Assembly (NCBI GenBank): GCA_947168525.1
Contig: CAMVMG010000004.1
Coordinates: 1 to 64,000 of the forward strand
Source: an uncultured Bacteroidales bacterium
Lineage (GTDB): Bacteria > Bacteroidota > Bacteroidia > Bacteroidales > UBA932
Length of the DNA: 64,000 bases
Reading direction: 5' to 3'
In this document: positions 15,325-24,848 of the stretch, piece by piece
Layout: every line of letters begins with the position of its first letter
Position numbering within the stretch: the first letter of the stretch is position 1
Program-made: the position numbers and the translations under genes
The notes under the pieces: generated by a model
Database searches by the model: none
The model's input: only the letters and a program-made list of their open reading frames with translations
What the model was told of the DNA's origin: nothing

Positions 15325-17202
15325 ATGACAGCCACCGTTCTTACCATAGCCCTGTTCCTGCAACTGCCCGACACCCTGGCAGCCGCATCGGTGAGCGCTG
15401 CCCGGCTCGTGTCGCCCCCCACGGAGGTCACTTCCGGGGAAAGGCTGCAGCGGGCGGTGACCCTGCCGGACGCCATCCGGGAATTCAGCGGCATCCAAAT
15501 CCGGGACTACGGTGGTGCCGGCGGGCTCAAGACCATCAATGTAAGGAGCCTCGGAAGCGCCCACACGGCCATTTTCCTGGACGGCGTGCCCATCGACAAT
15601 GCCCAGAACATGCAGGTAGACCTGGGCCGGATATCCACGACGGCCCTGGAGCGGGTGGAACTGTACCAGGGCCAGCGCTCGGAACTGTTACAGAGCGCCC
15701 GTGAATACGGCAGCGCCAGTTCCCTGCACCTGGTCAGTGCCCTGCCCCCGGCCGGACAGACCTTCCGCATACACCTGCACGGCGGCGCGTTCGGCACCGT
15801 GGCACCACAGGCAAGCTGGGAAAGGGGCTGGGGGGAACACTTCCGCTCGCGCCTCCAGATTGCCGGAAGCCACGCCCATGGCCGCTATCCGTTCCACGTC
15901 CGGGACTACCGCAACACCCCGGAAGGCATGCAAGGCTACGACACCCTGATGGTCCGGGAGAACGGAGACCTGCGGTCTGTCCAGGCCCTTGCGCAGCTTT
16001 TCTACCTCCGGGAAGGAGGCCGATACGAACTGTCGGCCCGCTGGTACGACTCCGAGCGCGGCATCCCCGGACCGGTGTATAAACAGGCCGACATGTATCC
16101 GCTCTCGACAGACCGCCAGGAAGACCGCGACCTCGCTGTCCAGGCCAGCGGAGAGCAGCGCCTGAACGACCGGCTCCGGATGCTTCTCAGGGCCAAATAC
16201 GCCAACGACTACCTCTCCTACCTGGATGTGTCGGAACTGGACCCGGCGGTAGAGGCCCGCTGGAACTACCTGCAGCAGAGCGCCTATCTGTCGGCCGCCC
16301 TGGACTGGGAGGCGTCGCCGTGGCTGCATCTGGGCGGCGCGCTGGACGGTCAGCTGGAGCATCTGGACGCCCAGGTTTCCGCCAGCCGGCGGACCCTTTT
16401 CGCCGCGCTCTCCGGCACCCTCCTGAAAGACCCCTGGCGCGCCAGCCTGTCGGTCCAGTACCAGCGCTCGGCCGGAGCGGGCCGATACAGTTTCCTCTCC
16501 CCCGCCCTGCTGGTGAACTGGCATCCCGCACCGGAATGGGAGTTCGGCGGCCTGGTCAAACGCTCCTGCCGGCTCCCCAGCTTCAACGACCTCTATTACT
16601 CCAACGTCATCACCCGCCGCCTGGAGCCGGAATACGTCTGGCAGGCTGCAGCCCGCTGGAGCTGGAAAAAGATACTGGGACCCTGGACCTTCAACGCCCG
16701 GGAAGAGCTCTATTACAACTGGGTGGAGAACAAGCTCATCGCTGTTCCCAACGGCTCGCTTTTCCGCTGGTCCATGTACAATATCGGCGGGGTGCGCATC
16801 TTCGGGGACGAGATTTCCGCCGGGGCCACGTACACCCGGGGCCCGTGGACAGGTAGCGCCACCGCGCGGTACTCCTACCAGTGGGCGCAGGATACGGAGA
16901 CCCTCGGCCAGATCCCGTACATCCCCCTGCACAGTGCCCATTTCCTGCTCCAGGGTGCCTGGAAGAACCTGAGCCTGGAGCTCCAGGGCTTCCTGTGCAG
17001 CGAGCGCTTCACCTCCTCCACCAACCGGCCGGACTTCCGGATCGCTCCCTGGAGCTGCTGGGATATCGGCCTGTCCTGGGAACTCCGCGGCCTAAGTCTT
17101 GGCCTGCAGGTGAAAAACCTCTTCAACGAGCAGTATCAGATTATCCGGCAGTATCCTATGCCGGGCATTCACGTACTGGCCAGCATTGACTATTCGTTCT
17201 AG
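15325..17202 (+). CDS. TonB-dependent receptor, BtuB-like
   Basis: Outer-membrane TonB-dependent transporter of 625 residues, the size of cobalamin or siderophore receptors and without the N-terminal extension of SusC proteins. A signal peptide at the start is followed by a TonB-box-like DTLAAASVSAARL, the plug (LPDAIREFSGIQIRDYGGAG, VRSLGSAHTAIFLDGVPI, ~residues 50-165) and a 22-strand-type barrel ending in an aromatic residue (IDYSF). The ATG at 15325 is the one that follows the promoter; the longer frame upstream crosses the divergent gene. The BtuG-like lipoprotein 39 bp downstream supports a corrinoid role. Confidence 0.85.
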   Translation: MTATVLTIALFLQLPDTLAAASVSAARLVSPPTEVTSGERLQRAVTLPDAIREFSGIQIRDYGGAGGLKTINVRSLGSAHTAIFLDGVPIDNAQNMQVDLGRISTTALERVELYQGQRSELLQSAREYGSASSLHLVSALPPAGQTFRIHLHGGAFGTVAPQASWERGWGEHFRSRLQIAGSHAHGRYPFHVRDYRNTPEGMQGYDTLMVRENGDLRSVQALAQLFYLREGGRYELSARWYDSERGIPGPVYKQADMYPLSTDRQEDRDLAVQASGEQRLNDRLRMLLRAKYANDYLSYLDVSELDPAVEARWNYLQQSAYLSAALDWEASPWLHLGGALDGQLEHLDAQVSASRRTLFAALSGTLLKDPWRASLSVQYQRSAGAGRYSFLSPALLVNWHPAPEWEFGGLVKRSCRLPSFNDLYYSNVITRRLEPEYVWQAAARWSWKKILGPWTFNAREELYYNWVENKLIAVPNGSLFRWSMYNIGGVRIFGDEISAGATYTRGPWTGSATARYSYQWAQDTETLGQIPYIPLHSAHFLLQGAWKNLSLELQGFLCSERFTSSTNRPDFRIAPWSCWDIGLSWELRGLSLGLQVKNLFNEQYQIIRQYPMPGIHVLASIDYSF

Positions 17203-17216
17203 ATTTTGTATCTTTG
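17186..17216 (+). promoter_or_regulatory. Internal promoter for the BtuG-like gene
   Basis: TTG at 17186-17188, 20 bases, TATCTTTG at 17209-17216. It lies across the end of the receptor gene, 25 bases before the lipoprotein ATG, and could give extra lipoprotein transcript. Confidence 0.6.
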
Positions 17217-17241
17217 CGCATACAATCTAGTTCTTTTGCAT

Positions 17242-18399
17242 ATGAAAAAAACAACACTGCTGGTTTTCAGCGCCATCCTGCTCGCATGCGTGGCAGGGTG
17301 CAACAAGGAAAACGCCTCTGAAATTCAAGGTTTCACGGGCATCGAAGTCGAAGTAGGTGAAAGTAATGGCAGCAACAAGCTGCTCATTCTCAACGAGGGA
17401 GCATTCCCCGGAGCGTCCACGCTGGATCTGCTCGATTTCAAGACCAAAAAATACTATGCCGATATCTTCGGCCAGGCCAACCCCACGGTCACGCAGGGGC
17501 TGGGCAACACCGGCAACGACATGGCCGTGAGCGCCGAAGGCAACCTGTGGGTGCTGATGAACGCCTCCAACCAGGTGGCAGTACTGCAGCTTCCCTCCTT
17601 CACGCTGCTGCGCACGCTGGATGTGGAAGCGCCGCGCCACGTGGTGATGGACGGCGGAAACGCCTACATCAGTTCCTATGGAGCCGCCGTCTACGGATCG
17701 GGCACGGAGGTGAACGGGAAAGTATATAAGATCAACACGTCCAGTTTTGAAAGCACCTCGGTGGAAGTGGGATTCCAGCCGGAGGGCGTCGCCGTTTCCG
17801 GTGGCAAGCTATATGTGGCCAACAGCGGCGGCTACAACTGGGTGCACGACAACCGGATCAGCGTCATCGACCTGTCCTCTTTCCGGGTGGAGAAGCAGCT
17901 GGAGCTCCCCGTCACCAACCTGAACATGCTCTATGCCATGGGCGGCAAGCTGTGGGTGAACACCTACGGGGAATCCACCTGGTCGCAGGACGGCGAGGGC
18001 AACTGGGTCCAGGATATCAGCGCACCCATGAGCCTGTCCATGGTCAAGGCCGACGGCTCCGCCCAGACCATCGCCGGGGTCCATGCCGACAAGATGGTCC
18101 TCTCCGGCGCCAGCATTTATGCCATCGGCAACAACGCCGAGATGGAAGGCGGTTACGATATCTGTCTGTATAAGGTCAGCACCGCGGACGGCTCCTTCAC
18201 CACTACGCACTTTGCCGATTCAGACCTTTCCCGCACCGGCTACGCCTACGGCATCTACGTCCATCCCCAGAACGGCGACATCTACATCTGCGACGCCAGC
18301 TTCACCGCCGGCAGCAAGGTCCATTGCTTCTCCCCCGAGCTCAAGTGGAAGTGGACGGTGGACACCGGCGTAGGCACGGGCCACCTGCTGCTCTGGTAA
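17242..18399 (+). CDS. BtuG-like beta-propeller surface lipoprotein
   Basis: 385-residue lipoprotein: signal peptide MKKTTLLVFSAILLACVAGC with lipobox Cys20, then a chain of ~45-residue beta-propeller repeats (for example NLWVLMNASNQVAVL, KLYVANSGGYNWVHDNRISV, KLWVNTYGESTW, NGDIYICDASF) of the DUF5074/YncE-like kind. In gut Bacteroides this fold next to a BtuB receptor is BtuG, which captures vitamin B12 at the cell surface with very high affinity. The start at 17242 gives a clean signal peptide and follows its own -7 box. Corrinoid binding is inferred from fold and neighbour. Confidence 0.8.
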   Translation: MKKTTLLVFSAILLACVAGCNKENASEIQGFTGIEVEVGESNGSNKLLILNEGAFPGASTLDLLDFKTKKYYADIFGQANPTVTQGLGNTGNDMAVSAEGNLWVLMNASNQVAVLQLPSFTLLRTLDVEAPRHVVMDGGNAYISSYGAAVYGSGTEVNGKVYKINTSSFESTSVEVGFQPEGVAVSGGKLYVANSGGYNWVHDNRISVIDLSSFRVEKQLELPVTNLNMLYAMGGKLWVNTYGESTWSQDGEGNWVQDISAPMSLSMVKADGSAQTIAGVHADKMVLSGASIYAIGNNAEMEGGYDICLYKVSTADGSFTTTHFADSDLSRTGYAYGIYVHPQNGDIYICDASFTAGSKVHCFSPELKWKWTVDTGVGTGHLLLW

Positions 18400-18426
18400 A
18401 ACGCCTAAGGCACAGATACTTACAAT

Positions 18427-18458
18427 AAAACCCTGCTGCACTCCTGCAGCAGGGTTTT
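18427..18458. terminator. Bidirectional terminator between BtuG-like gene and fba
   Basis: A perfect 14-bp stem (18427-18440 with 18445-18458, loop CTCC) with A-run on one side and T-run on the other lies between two convergent genes and can end transcripts from both. Confidence 0.9.
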
Positions 18459-18491
18459 AAGTTAATACACTGTAAGCTAATTACTTAGCAA

Positions 18492-19493
18492 TTACTCAGC
18501 TTTGCCGTCAGAGCCCAGCACATTCACGATCTTGTGGATGTACATCTTCTTCATTTCCTCGCGGGCGGGTTTCAGATACTGGCGAGGGTCGAAGTGGCTG
18601 GGGTTCTCGGCCAGGTGCTTGCGAATGGCACCGGTCATGGCCAGGCGGCTGTCGGAGTCGATGTTGATCTTGCAGACAGCGCTCTTGGCGGCCTCGCGGA
18701 GCTGCTCTTCGGGAATGCCGATAGCGTTAGGCAGGTTGCCGCCGTACTTGTTGCACATGTCCACGTACTCCTGAGGAACGGAGCTGGAGCCGTGCAGGAC
18801 GATGGGGAAGCCGGGAAGCTTCTTCTCAATCTCGTGCAGCACGTCGAAAGCGAGGGGCGGAGGTACCAGTTTGCCGGTCTTGGGGTCACGGGTGCACTGC
18901 TCGGGCTTGAACTTGTAAGCGCCATGGCTGGTGCCCACGGAGATGGCCAGGGAGTCGCAGCCGGTACGGGTGGCGAAGTCGATGACCTCTTCCGGACGGG
19001 TGTAGTGGGATTCCTCTGCGGAGACCTCGTCTTCCACGCCGGCCAGCACACCAAGCTCTGCCTCTACTGTAACGTCATACTGGTGGGCATAATCGGCCAC
19101 TTTCTTGGAAAGGGCGATGTTTTCCTCGTACGGGAGAGCGGAGGCGTCGATCATCACGGAGCTGAAGCCCATGTCAACGCAGTTTTTGCAAAGCTCGAAG
19201 CTGTCGCCATGGTCCAGGTGGAGGCAGATCTGGGGATGCTCCCAACCCAGTTCCTTGGCATAGGCCACGGCACCCTCTGCCATGTAGCGGAGAAGGGTGG
19301 CGTTGGCATAGTTGCGGGCTCCCTTGGAAACCTGGAGGATAACCGGGGATTTGGTCTCTGCAGCAGCCATGATGATGGCCTGGAGCTGCTCCATGTTATT
19401 GAAATTGAAAGCGGGGATGGCGTAACCGCCGGCGACGGCCTTCTTGAACATCTCGCGGGTGTTCACAAGGCCCAGTTCTTTATAAGATACCAT
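18492..19493 (-). CDS. fba: Class II fructose-bisphosphate aldolase
   Basis: Zinc-dependent aldolase of glycolysis and gluconeogenesis, 333 residues. Zinc and catalytic motif LHLDHGDSFE, VEAELGVLAG, SLAISVGTSHGAYKF and the phosphate site VLHGSSSVPQEY; the long DEVSAEESHYTRPEEV loop is typical of class IIB enzymes. Divergent from gmk. On the minus strand a -7-like TAAATTTG (19541-19534) lies ~40 bases before the ATG. Secure. Confidence 0.96.
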   Translation of the reverse strand: MVSYKELGLVNTREMFKKAVAGGYAIPAFNFNNMEQLQAIIMAAAETKSPVILQVSKGARNYANATLLRYMAEGAVAYAKELGWEHPQICLHLDHGDSFELCKNCVDMGFSSVMIDASALPYEENIALSKKVADYAHQYDVTVEAELGVLAGVEDEVSAEESHYTRPEEVIDFATRTGCDSLAISVGTSHGAYKFKPEQCTRDPKTGKLVPPPLAFDVLHEIEKKLPGFPIVLHGSSSVPQEYVDMCNKYGGNLPNAIGIPEEQLREAAKSAVCKINIDSDSRLAMTGAIRKHLAENPSHFDPRQYLKPAREEMKKMYIHKIVNVLGSDGKAE

Positions 19494-19533
19494 AGTTTTG
19501 TGTATAATTGAAACAATAATTTCAAAAAGCCCA

Positions 19534-19551
19534 CAAATTTAACTATTTTTG
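19534..19551. promoter_or_regulatory. Back-to-back -7 boxes for fba and gmk
   Basis: TAAATTTG on the minus strand (19541-19534) and TATTTTTG on the plus strand (19544-19551) face away from each other between divergent genes. No convincing -33 TTTG is seen for either. Confidence 0.5.
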
Positions 19552-19569
19552 TGGAAAGATAAAAATCAT

Positions 19570-20136
19570 ATGCCTGGTAAAGTATTGATATTTTCGGCCC
19601 CGTCGGGCAGCGGAAAAAGTACCATCGTGGGTCATATCCTGGGCCTGCATCCGGAGATCGAATTCTCCGTGTCGGCCACATCCCGGCCTCCCAGAGGCCA
19701 GGAGCAGGATGGCGTAGAGTACCTTTTCTACACGACCGACGTATTCCGCAAACTGGTGGAAGACAACAAGTTCGTAGAATATGAAGAGGTGTATCCGGGC
19801 CGCTTTTACGGCACCCTCAAGAGCGAGGTAAACCGCATCTGGGCCAAAGGGCATGTGATTGTGTTCGACGTGGATGTCAAGGGCGGTGTAAACCTCAAGA
19901 AATACTTCGGCGACAGCGCCCTTTCCGTGTTTATCCAGGCCCCCTCCGTGGAAGTGCTCCGGGAGCGCCTGATTCTGAGGGCCACAGACCCCATGGAAGA
20001 AATCGAGAAACGCGTGGCCAAAGCCTCGGAAGAGATGACCTTCGCCCCACAGTTCGACAAAGTGCTCATCAACGACCGCCTGGAAGACGCCTTCCGGGAG
20101 GCCGAAGAAATGGTGGACAGTTTCCTCGGCCGATGA
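19570..20136 (+). CDS. gmk: Guanylate kinase
   Basis: Phosphorylates GMP to GDP. 188 residues from MPGKVLIFSAPSGSGKST (P-loop at the N terminus), GMP-binding SATSRPPRGQEQDGVEY and YEEVYPGRFYGTL, and the lid RATDPMEEIEKR. I prefer ATG 19570 over an in-frame upstream ATG (19549) because it begins directly before the P-loop strand and because the upstream codon overlaps the -7 box. Stop overlaps nadD by four bases. Confidence 0.96.
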   Translation: MPGKVLIFSAPSGSGKSTIVGHILGLHPEIEFSVSATSRPPRGQEQDGVEYLFYTTDVFRKLVEDNKFVEYEEVYPGRFYGTLKSEVNRIWAKGHVIVFDVDVKGGVNLKKYFGDSALSVFIQAPSVEVLRERLILRATDPMEEIEKRVAKASEEMTFAPQFDKVLINDRLEDAFREAEEMVDSFLGR

Positions 20137-20690
20137 AAATAGCAGTCTATTCCGGCAGCTTCAACCCGCTGCACAAGGGGCACGAAGCCATTATCCGTTT
20201 CCTCACCGCCCGGGCGGGGTTTGACCTTGTATACCTGGTGGTTACCCCACAGAACCCCTTCAAGGACGTGCACACCCTGCCTGCCGGGGAAGACCGCTAC
20301 AAGGCCGCCCAGGAAGCCATCGGCCGGCACCCGGACCTGAAAGTCGTGGCGCAGGACCTGGAACTGCGGATGACGCCGCCCCAGTACACCATCCGCACGC
20401 TGGACGCCCTCCAGGAGCGGGAACCCGGTAACGACTTCACCCTGGTGATCGGGGCCGACAACCTGGCCGGCTTCGGGGGATGGCGCTTCCACGAGCGCAT
20501 CCTGCTGGAATACGGCGTAGTGGTGTTTCCCCGCAAAGGATACCACCGGGGGCACTGCCGTGCCCGGCTGCTCAAGGAGAATCCCCTGTACAGGATCACC
20601 CTCCTCAAGGCGCCGCTCGTGACCATCTCCTCCACCCAAATCCGCGAAGGCCTGGCCGCAGGCAAAGACATGTCCAAATGGCTGATGTAA
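20133..20690 (+). CDS. nadD: Nicotinate-nucleotide adenylyltransferase
   Basis: Adenylates nicotinate mononucleotide in NAD synthesis. 185 residues with the nucleotidyltransferase signature YSGSFNPLHKGHEAI at the N terminus and the second motif ISSTQIREG near the C terminus. ATG overlaps the gmk stop (ATGA), indicating an operon gmk-nadD-CYTH. Confidence 0.95.
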   Translation: MKIAVYSGSFNPLHKGHEAIIRFLTARAGFDLVYLVVTPQNPFKDVHTLPAGEDRYKAAQEAIGRHPDLKVVAQDLELRMTPPQYTIRTLDALQEREPGNDFTLVIGADNLAGFGGWRFHERILLEYGVVVFPRKGYHRGHCRARLLKENPLYRITLLKAPLVTISSTQIREGLAAGKDMSKWLM

Positions 20691-20694
20691 AAGC

Positions 20695-21180
20695 ATGAAT
20701 ATAGAAACCGAACGCAAATTCCTGGTAAAGGACAGTTCCTACAAAGCCCTGGCGGTAAAGTCCTACACCATCTCCCAGGGCTACATCGCCCATGACAGCG
20801 GCAACACGGTGCGCGTGCGCATCCGGGACAACGAGGGTTTCCTCACCATCAAAGGCCCGTCGGCCGACGGCATCTCCCGTCAGGAATGGGAGCGGAAGAT
20901 TCCCCTGGAAGACGCCCGGGAGCTGTTCCTGCTGTGCAAGCCCGGTTCCATAGAAAAAACCCGCTGGATCGTTCCGGAGAGTACAGCCCCTGCGGGACGT
21001 TTCTTCGAGGTGGACGAGTTCCACGGCGACAACGAGGGACTCACCGTGGCGGAGATCGAACTGGGCCGGGCCGATGAAACCTTCGACAAGCCCGACTGGC
21101 TGGGACAGGAAGTCACCGGCGACAAGCGCTATTACAACGCCCAGCTCTCCCGGCATCCCTTCAAGTTCTGGGAAGCGTAA
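20695..21180 (+). CDS. CYTH-domain protein (triphosphate tunnel metalloenzyme)
   Basis: 161 residues, start MNIETERKFLV with the diagnostic ExExK motif (Glu4, Glu6, Lys8), followed by alternating basic strands TVRVRIRDNEGFLTIKG and acidic strands EVDEFHGDNEG and AEIELGRADE that line a tunnel. Family members cleave inorganic triphosphate, thiamine triphosphate or make cAMP; short bacterial forms like this are mostly triphosphatases. Four bases downstream of nadD, followed by a strong terminator. Confidence 0.9.
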   Translation: MNIETERKFLVKDSSYKALAVKSYTISQGYIAHDSGNTVRVRIRDNEGFLTIKGPSADGISRQEWERKIPLEDARELFLLCKPGSIEKTRWIVPESTAPAGRFFEVDEFHGDNEGLTVAEIELGRADETFDKPDWLGQEVTGDKRYYNAQLSRHPFKFWEA

Positions 21181-21215
21181 AGCAGAAGCACTTGAGAACC
21201 AAGTAAATATAGAAA

Positions 21216-21248
21216 AGTGTCTGGTCGGATTCGACCAGACACTTTTTT
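21216..21248 (+). terminator. Terminator of the gmk-nadD-CYTH operon
   Basis: Perfect 12-bp stem (21216-21227 with 21232-21243, loop GATT), then a run of six T ending at 21248. It also lies just downstream of the convergent esterase gene. Confidence 0.9.
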
Positions 21249-21289
21249 CTAATAGAATGATTGTGAATCCGTTCTACTTCACGGCTCCG

Positions 21290-22510
<1,221 letters not shown>

Positions 22511-22579
22511 TCAGATTATACGCAAATGTAACAATTTCCGGGCAGAAATCCATCACCTGCCCATTCTAATCGGCGGCGG

Positions 22580-23389
22580 TTAAAAAGAGTCGCCGGCCGC
22601 TTTCAGAGCCTTGGGCAGGCAGGCCTGCCAGAAAACCCAGTCGTGGACACCGGGACGGCTTACCCAGTTGCAGCGGACGCCATTCTCTTTCAGGTACTGG
22701 TACAGCGCCTGGGAAACGGTGTTGTCCACCACCGTGTCCTGCTCCCCCACCTCGATGGTGATGGCTGGGAACGTGCTTTTGTCGGCCACCTCGTCCACCA
22801 TCTTGTCCATATCTTCCATCACTGCCGGGCTCATGGCATAGGCGCAGGTGAACTTGGAGGGATACTTCAGGGCATGGTAGAGGGTGCCGTAACCGCCCAT
22901 GGAAAGGCCGGCGATGGCCCTTTTCCCGTTGCAGCCGTAGGCCTTTTCCACCTCGGCCATCAGTTCTTCCTCGAAGTAGGTCTCGTATTTTCCCACATAG
23001 AAGGAACTCAGTCCGTTGGGCATCACGATGACCATGGGCACGCCGCCGTCTTTCACATACTCCCGGGCTATGGCCTGGGCATTCCCCTTCTGTACCCAGT
23101 AACGGTCCAGATGGCTCTGGTCGCCATACTCATAGCCATGCAGGAGGTACAGGAAAGGATAGGTCTTGGTGTCGTCGTATCCACCGGGAAGCCAGACAGA
23201 ATAGGTCATGTTCTTTCCCATGGCCTTGCTGAAGAGGCTCTGGTCCTGATACAGCTTGTCTTCTGCCTGTAGGATTTCCAGGAGGTTCTTGCGGGCGTCC
23301 TCTTCCGGGATTGCATCCTGCGTTTTGCCACAGGCGCTGGAAAAAAGGATTCCCAGCGCCAGGGCAGTCCAATAAAAACAGTTTTTCAT
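22580..23389 (-). CDS. CE1-type esterase lipoprotein
   Basis: 269-residue lipoprotein (SSAC lipobox, Cys20) with an esterase D-like alpha/beta-hydrolase domain: FLYLLHGYEYGDQSHLD, nucleophile Ser163 in AIAGLSMGGYGT and a terminal VHDWVFW with the catalytic His. I moved the start to 23389, because ATG there overlaps the stop of the upstream carboxylesterase (TAATG), a typical coupling, whereas an earlier ATG lies inside that gene. Predicted to deacylate glycan at the cell surface or in the periplasm. Confidence 0.88.
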   Translation of the reverse strand: MKNCFYWTALALGILFSSACGKTQDAIPEEDARKNLLEILQAEDKLYQDQSLFSKAMGKNMTYSVWLPGGYDDTKTYPFLYLLHGYEYGDQSHLDRYWVQKGNAQAIAREYVKDGGVPMVIVMPNGLSSFYVGKYETYFEEELMAEVEKAYGCNGKRAIAGLSMGGYGTLYHALKYPSKFTCAYAMSPAVMEDMDKMVDEVADKSTFPAITIEVGEQDTVVDNTVSQALYQYLKENGVRCNWVSRPGVHDWVFWQACLPKALKAAGDSF

Positions 23390-24846
23390 TACTGTAGGGT
23401 ACAATTTATGTCAAAGTGCATCACCCGGGGATAGACTTCCCAGATGGGAATTCCGTCGGCCGAGGGAACACCGGTCTTGGCAAAGTTGGTCCACACGCGG
23501 CTCATGCGGTGTCCCAGCTGCACGGCGTCGTCGCAGCCGCCCGTGAACGTGTTATGGAGCGCCACATTGTCAAAGACAAAGGGAATCTCCAGGCAGTGCG
23601 TGCTGCCCAGCGCCCCGTCCATCACGGGAGAGGCCCAGTCAAACTGGTACAGGTACACAGGCGCGCAGCCGGCCGACGTACGGTCCCGGGCCTGCTGGAT
23701 GGCCAGCGGTTTGAAGATCGGGTCTTCCTGGTCCCGGGTGAACTCGTTGTACGTGGTGCCGATGATCACGGGGATATCTCTGGACAGGGCCAGCGCCGCC
23801 GTCGAGGAAGGCTGGGCGGGAATCACTTCCCCGTCCACCACGGGCATGGCGCCGAAGAGGATGGCGTTGAGGAAATTGGCCGATATGGCTCCTTCGGCCC
23901 GTGCCTCTTCGCGCACCTTTCCCAGCGCTTTCTGGTAGGCGGCGTAGAGCGTCTCGTAGGGAACCTCCGCAATCTGATCCACCCGGGAAGGCGTGAGGCC
24001 CAGGGCCTCCACGGTCTCGGCGCCGATCCGGCGGGAGTACTTCTGATTCATCAGATCGGTGATGGAGCCGCTTTCCACAATGGCCTTGGAGAAGAGTCCC
24101 CGGGCGGAAGGCATGGCCATCAGGGTGCACACCTTTCCACCGCCGCCGCTCTGGCCAAAGATGGTCACATTGGCTGGATCACCCCCGAAGAAGGCGATGT
24201 TCTCCCGGACCCATTCCAGGGCCTTGACGATATCCAGCATGCCCACGTTGCCGCTCCGGGCATACTTGCCGCCAAAAGCCGACAGGTCCAGGAAGCCCAG
24301 CACGTTGAGCCGATGGTTCAGAGTAACCACTACCACGCCATGGTCGCGGGCCAGGTTGGTCCCGTCATAGCTGATGAGCTCCTGCCCGGAACCAGCCGAG
24401 AAGCCACCGCCGTGGAGCCAGACCATCACCGGACGCTTTTTCCCGTCAGAGAGGCCCGTAGTCCAGATGTTCACCCGAAGGCAGTCCTCGTCCGGAAAGC
24501 CATCGTCCCAGTGCATGGAGAAGGCCTGCTCGTCGGAGTACCACCCCGTGCGGGGTCCCTGCGGACAAGTGGGGCCGTGTGCCCGGCTGGGACGCACGTC
24601 CGTCCAGGGATCGGGATCCTGGGGCGGCATGAAACGGTCGGCCTTGGCGTAGGGAATGCCTTTGTAGGTATATACGCCGCCGTCGATGTAGCCGGCTACC
24701 GGACCGGATGCGGTCTGGGCAGTCGTGAGCCGGGCCGATGTCTCCAGCTGGCACGCCGGCGATGGGGATGCGGGCGCTCCCCCGCCCCCGCAGGAAGCGA
24801 GGGCCAGGGCAGCGGCCGCTGAAAGAAAAATGTACCTGGAGGGCAT
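23389..24846 (-). CDS. Type-B carboxylesterase lipoprotein
   Basis: 485 residues: lipobox LASC (Cys19), low-complexity Gly/Pro linker, then a carboxylesterase/lipase domain with YKGIPYAKADRF, EDCLRVNIW, WLHGGGFSAGSG (oxyanion hole), nucleophile Ser233 in FGQSGGGGK and STHCLEIPFVF (catalytic His region). Broad-specificity ester hydrolase; in this SusC/D context probably acts on acyl groups of a glycan. It starts two bases after the stop of the lipoprotein gene and overlaps the next esterase by one base. Confidence 0.9.
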   Translation of the reverse strand: MPSRYIFLSAAAALALASCGGGGAPASPSPACQLETSARLTTAQTASGPVAGYIDGGVYTYKGIPYAKADRFMPPQDPDPWTDVRPSRAHGPTCPQGPRTGWYSDEQAFSMHWDDGFPDEDCLRVNIWTTGLSDGKKRPVMVWLHGGGFSAGSGQELISYDGTNLARDHGVVVVTLNHRLNVLGFLDLSAFGGKYARSGNVGMLDIVKALEWVRENIAFFGGDPANVTIFGQSGGGGKVCTLMAMPSARGLFSKAIVESGSITDLMNQKYSRRIGAETVEALGLTPSRVDQIAEVPYETLYAAYQKALGKVREEARAEGAISANFLNAILFGAMPVVDGEVIPAQPSSTAALALSRDIPVIIGTTYNEFTRDQEDPIFKPLAIQQARDRTSAGCAPVYLYQFDWASPVMDGALGSTHCLEIPFVFDNVALHNTFTGGCDDAVQLGHRMSRVWTNFAKTGVPSADGIPIWEVYPRVMHFDINCTLQ

Positions 24847-24848
24847 AC

